Made by a program: the position numbers and the translations under genes. A stretch of DNA of 5,342 nucleotides from Chloroflexota bacterium (lineage in GTDB: Bacteria; Chloroflexota; Chloroflexia; Thermomicrobiales; UBA6265), in the NCBI GenBank assembly GCA_023415845.1, contig JAEZJB010000108.1, positions 1 through 5,342 on the forward strand, in the 5' to 3' direction. Shown piece by piece: positions 4,546 to 5,342 of this stretch; position 1 is the first letter of the stretch, and every line of letters begins with the position of its first letter. The notes under the pieces are model-generated. The model had not been told where the DNA came from, did not search any database, and was given only the letters and a program-made list of their open reading frames with translations.

Positions 4546-5342
4546 ATGACCCAGATCGAAGCCGATGCACCTAACGTCCTCAGTGAAGCCTTCGAGGGCA
4601 AAGCAGAGGCTGAAGCAGGTGGCGCGTTCAACGCCCTGAGAAAGTACCGGGACTTTCGGCTCCTTTGGCTCTCGACCCTGTTCGTCGGTATTGCCTTCTT
4701 CATGCAACAGGTGGCGCTCGGCTGGATCGCGCTGGACCTGACCAACTCGCCACTCTTCGTTGGTATCGTGGCCTTCGCCTCCGGTCTCGCGTTCATTCTG
4801 GTTGCGGTTCCGGCAGGGTCGTACATCGACCAGCTTGACCGGAAGGTGATCTATCGGACCGCTCAGGGCATCTCAACGGTGAATGCTCTGGCGATGGCCA
4901 TCCTGGTCTTGACCGGCTTGATCCATGCCTGGCAATTGCCGGTTTTTGCCTTCATCAGTGGCTCGGTCCAGGCGGTGATGATGCCCACCCAGCAGTCGCT
5001 GGCGCCGAATATGGTGGGCAAGCACGAGATATCCAACGCGGTCGGCCTGATGAGCGCGGGCCAGAGCCTCTCTCGCGTGGTTGGACCAACGCTTGCCGGA
5101 TCGATCATCGGCTTCGTTTCAACGGGTGGATCGTTTCTCGTCCAGGCGATGATGATTGGGACGGCCTTCATCATGGCAGCCATGATGCAGATTCCGCCTC
5201 GGCCTGCGGCGCAAGGAGGACCGAAGGGATTCGCCCGGGTGCTGAGCGGTTTCCAGGTTGTGTGGGAACGTCCGGACCTTCGTGCGTTGTTCGCACTCGG
5301 CTTCGTGACACCGATCCTCATCCTGCCGTTCGTTCAATTCCT
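4546..5342 (+). CDS. Major facilitator superfamily exporter, EntS/MFS_3-like (3' end outside window)
   Basis: N-terminal 265 residues of an inner-membrane transporter, likely a proton-driven exporter. A cytosolic, acidic N-terminal tail of about 37 residues precedes ALRKYRDFRLLWLS, the entry to the first membrane helix that is typical of the MFS_3 (transmembrane secretion effector, enterobactin exporter-like) family. Membrane segments are seen at about 38-60, 70-92, 105-125, 130-150, 165-190 and 195-215, followed by a basic cytosolic loop (216-245) and the start of helix 7 (246 on). Motif A appears as GSYIDQLDRK (91-100) between helices 2 and 3, and LTNSPLFVG (65-73) is characteristic of the family. 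A full protein would have about 400-430 residues. The start is forced: TAG at 4522-4524 is in frame and ATG 4546 is the only start codon between it and helix 1. No good Shine-Dalgarno precedes it. The substrate is unknown; drugs and siderophores are both possible. Confidence 0.9.
   Translation, partial: MTQIEADAPNVLSEAFEGKAEAEAGGAFNALRKYRDFRLLWLSTLFVGIAFFMQQVALGWIALDLTNSPLFVGIVAFASGLAFILVAVPAGSYIDQLDRKVIYRTAQGISTVNALAMAILVLTGLIHAWQLPVFAFISGSVQAVMMPTQQSLAPNMVGKHEISNAVGLMSAGQSLSRVVGPTLAGSIIGFVSTGGSFLVQAMMIGTAFIMAAMMQIPPRPAAQGGPKGFARVLSGFQVVWERPDLRALFALGFVTPILILPFVQF

Noticed and set aside
1..5342. CRISPR array, insertion sequence, tRNA or phage attachment site
   Set aside because: No regularly spaced identical repeats, transposase fragments, terminal inverted repeats with target duplications, or tRNA-like cloverleaf were seen on either strand.

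Overview
The window is GC-rich bacterial DNA with all genes on the + strand. It carries, in order, the 3' end of a methionyl-tRNA synthetase gene (1-1044), a short-chain dehydrogenase/reductase (1142-1939), a secreted cell-wall-type protein with five SH3b repeats and a C-terminal M23/LytM-like domain (2388-4334), and the 5' part of a major facilitator superfamily exporter (4546 to the window end). The high-GC, C-ending codon use together with a secreted SH3b protein joined by long Pro/Thr linkers of the TPTPTAT type suggests a Chloroflexota (Thermomicrobia-like) organism. This is an inference from style only; there is no rRNA or other taxonomic marker here.

Region by region. The metG 3' end is followed by a 97-nt gap with a 10-11 bp hairpin, then a well-spaced Shine-Dalgarno and the SDR gene. 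The SDR ends at a 15-bp perfect stem-loop (1970-2007) that looks like its terminator. The 448-nt gap 1940-2387 is the most unusual part of the window. Besides the terminator-like stem it holds a 12-of-13 bp dyad (2041-2077), then a region that folds on paper into a closed multibranch RNA (2105-2262: a 9-bp closing helix, an 11-bp plus 5-bp arm, a GC hairpin and a small hairpin). A further hairpin follows (2269-2292), then a Shine-Dalgarno with a 24-codon leader ORF (2317-2391). The stop codon of this leader ORF overlaps the start codon of the SH3b/M23 gene as ATGA, and a 6-bp hairpin covers the gene's own Shine-Dalgarno. Together these resemble a riboswitch or attenuator leader with translational coupling. 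I could not match it to a known riboswitch class by eye.

The SH3b/M23 protein has a clear signal peptide, five SH3b units and an M23-like domain. The domain keeps the Asp and the HLH motif, but the usual first zinc-ligand His is absent at its expected place. It is followed by an intergenic region (4335-4545) with three hairpins, one of them a perfect 17-bp stem, and then the MFS gene, which has no evident Shine-Dalgarno.

The four genes do not form an obvious pathway. The strong hairpins in every gap suggest that they are mostly separate transcription units: a housekeeping synthetase, an oxidoreductase, an exported wall-binding protein under elaborate leader control, and a drug/siderophore-type exporter.
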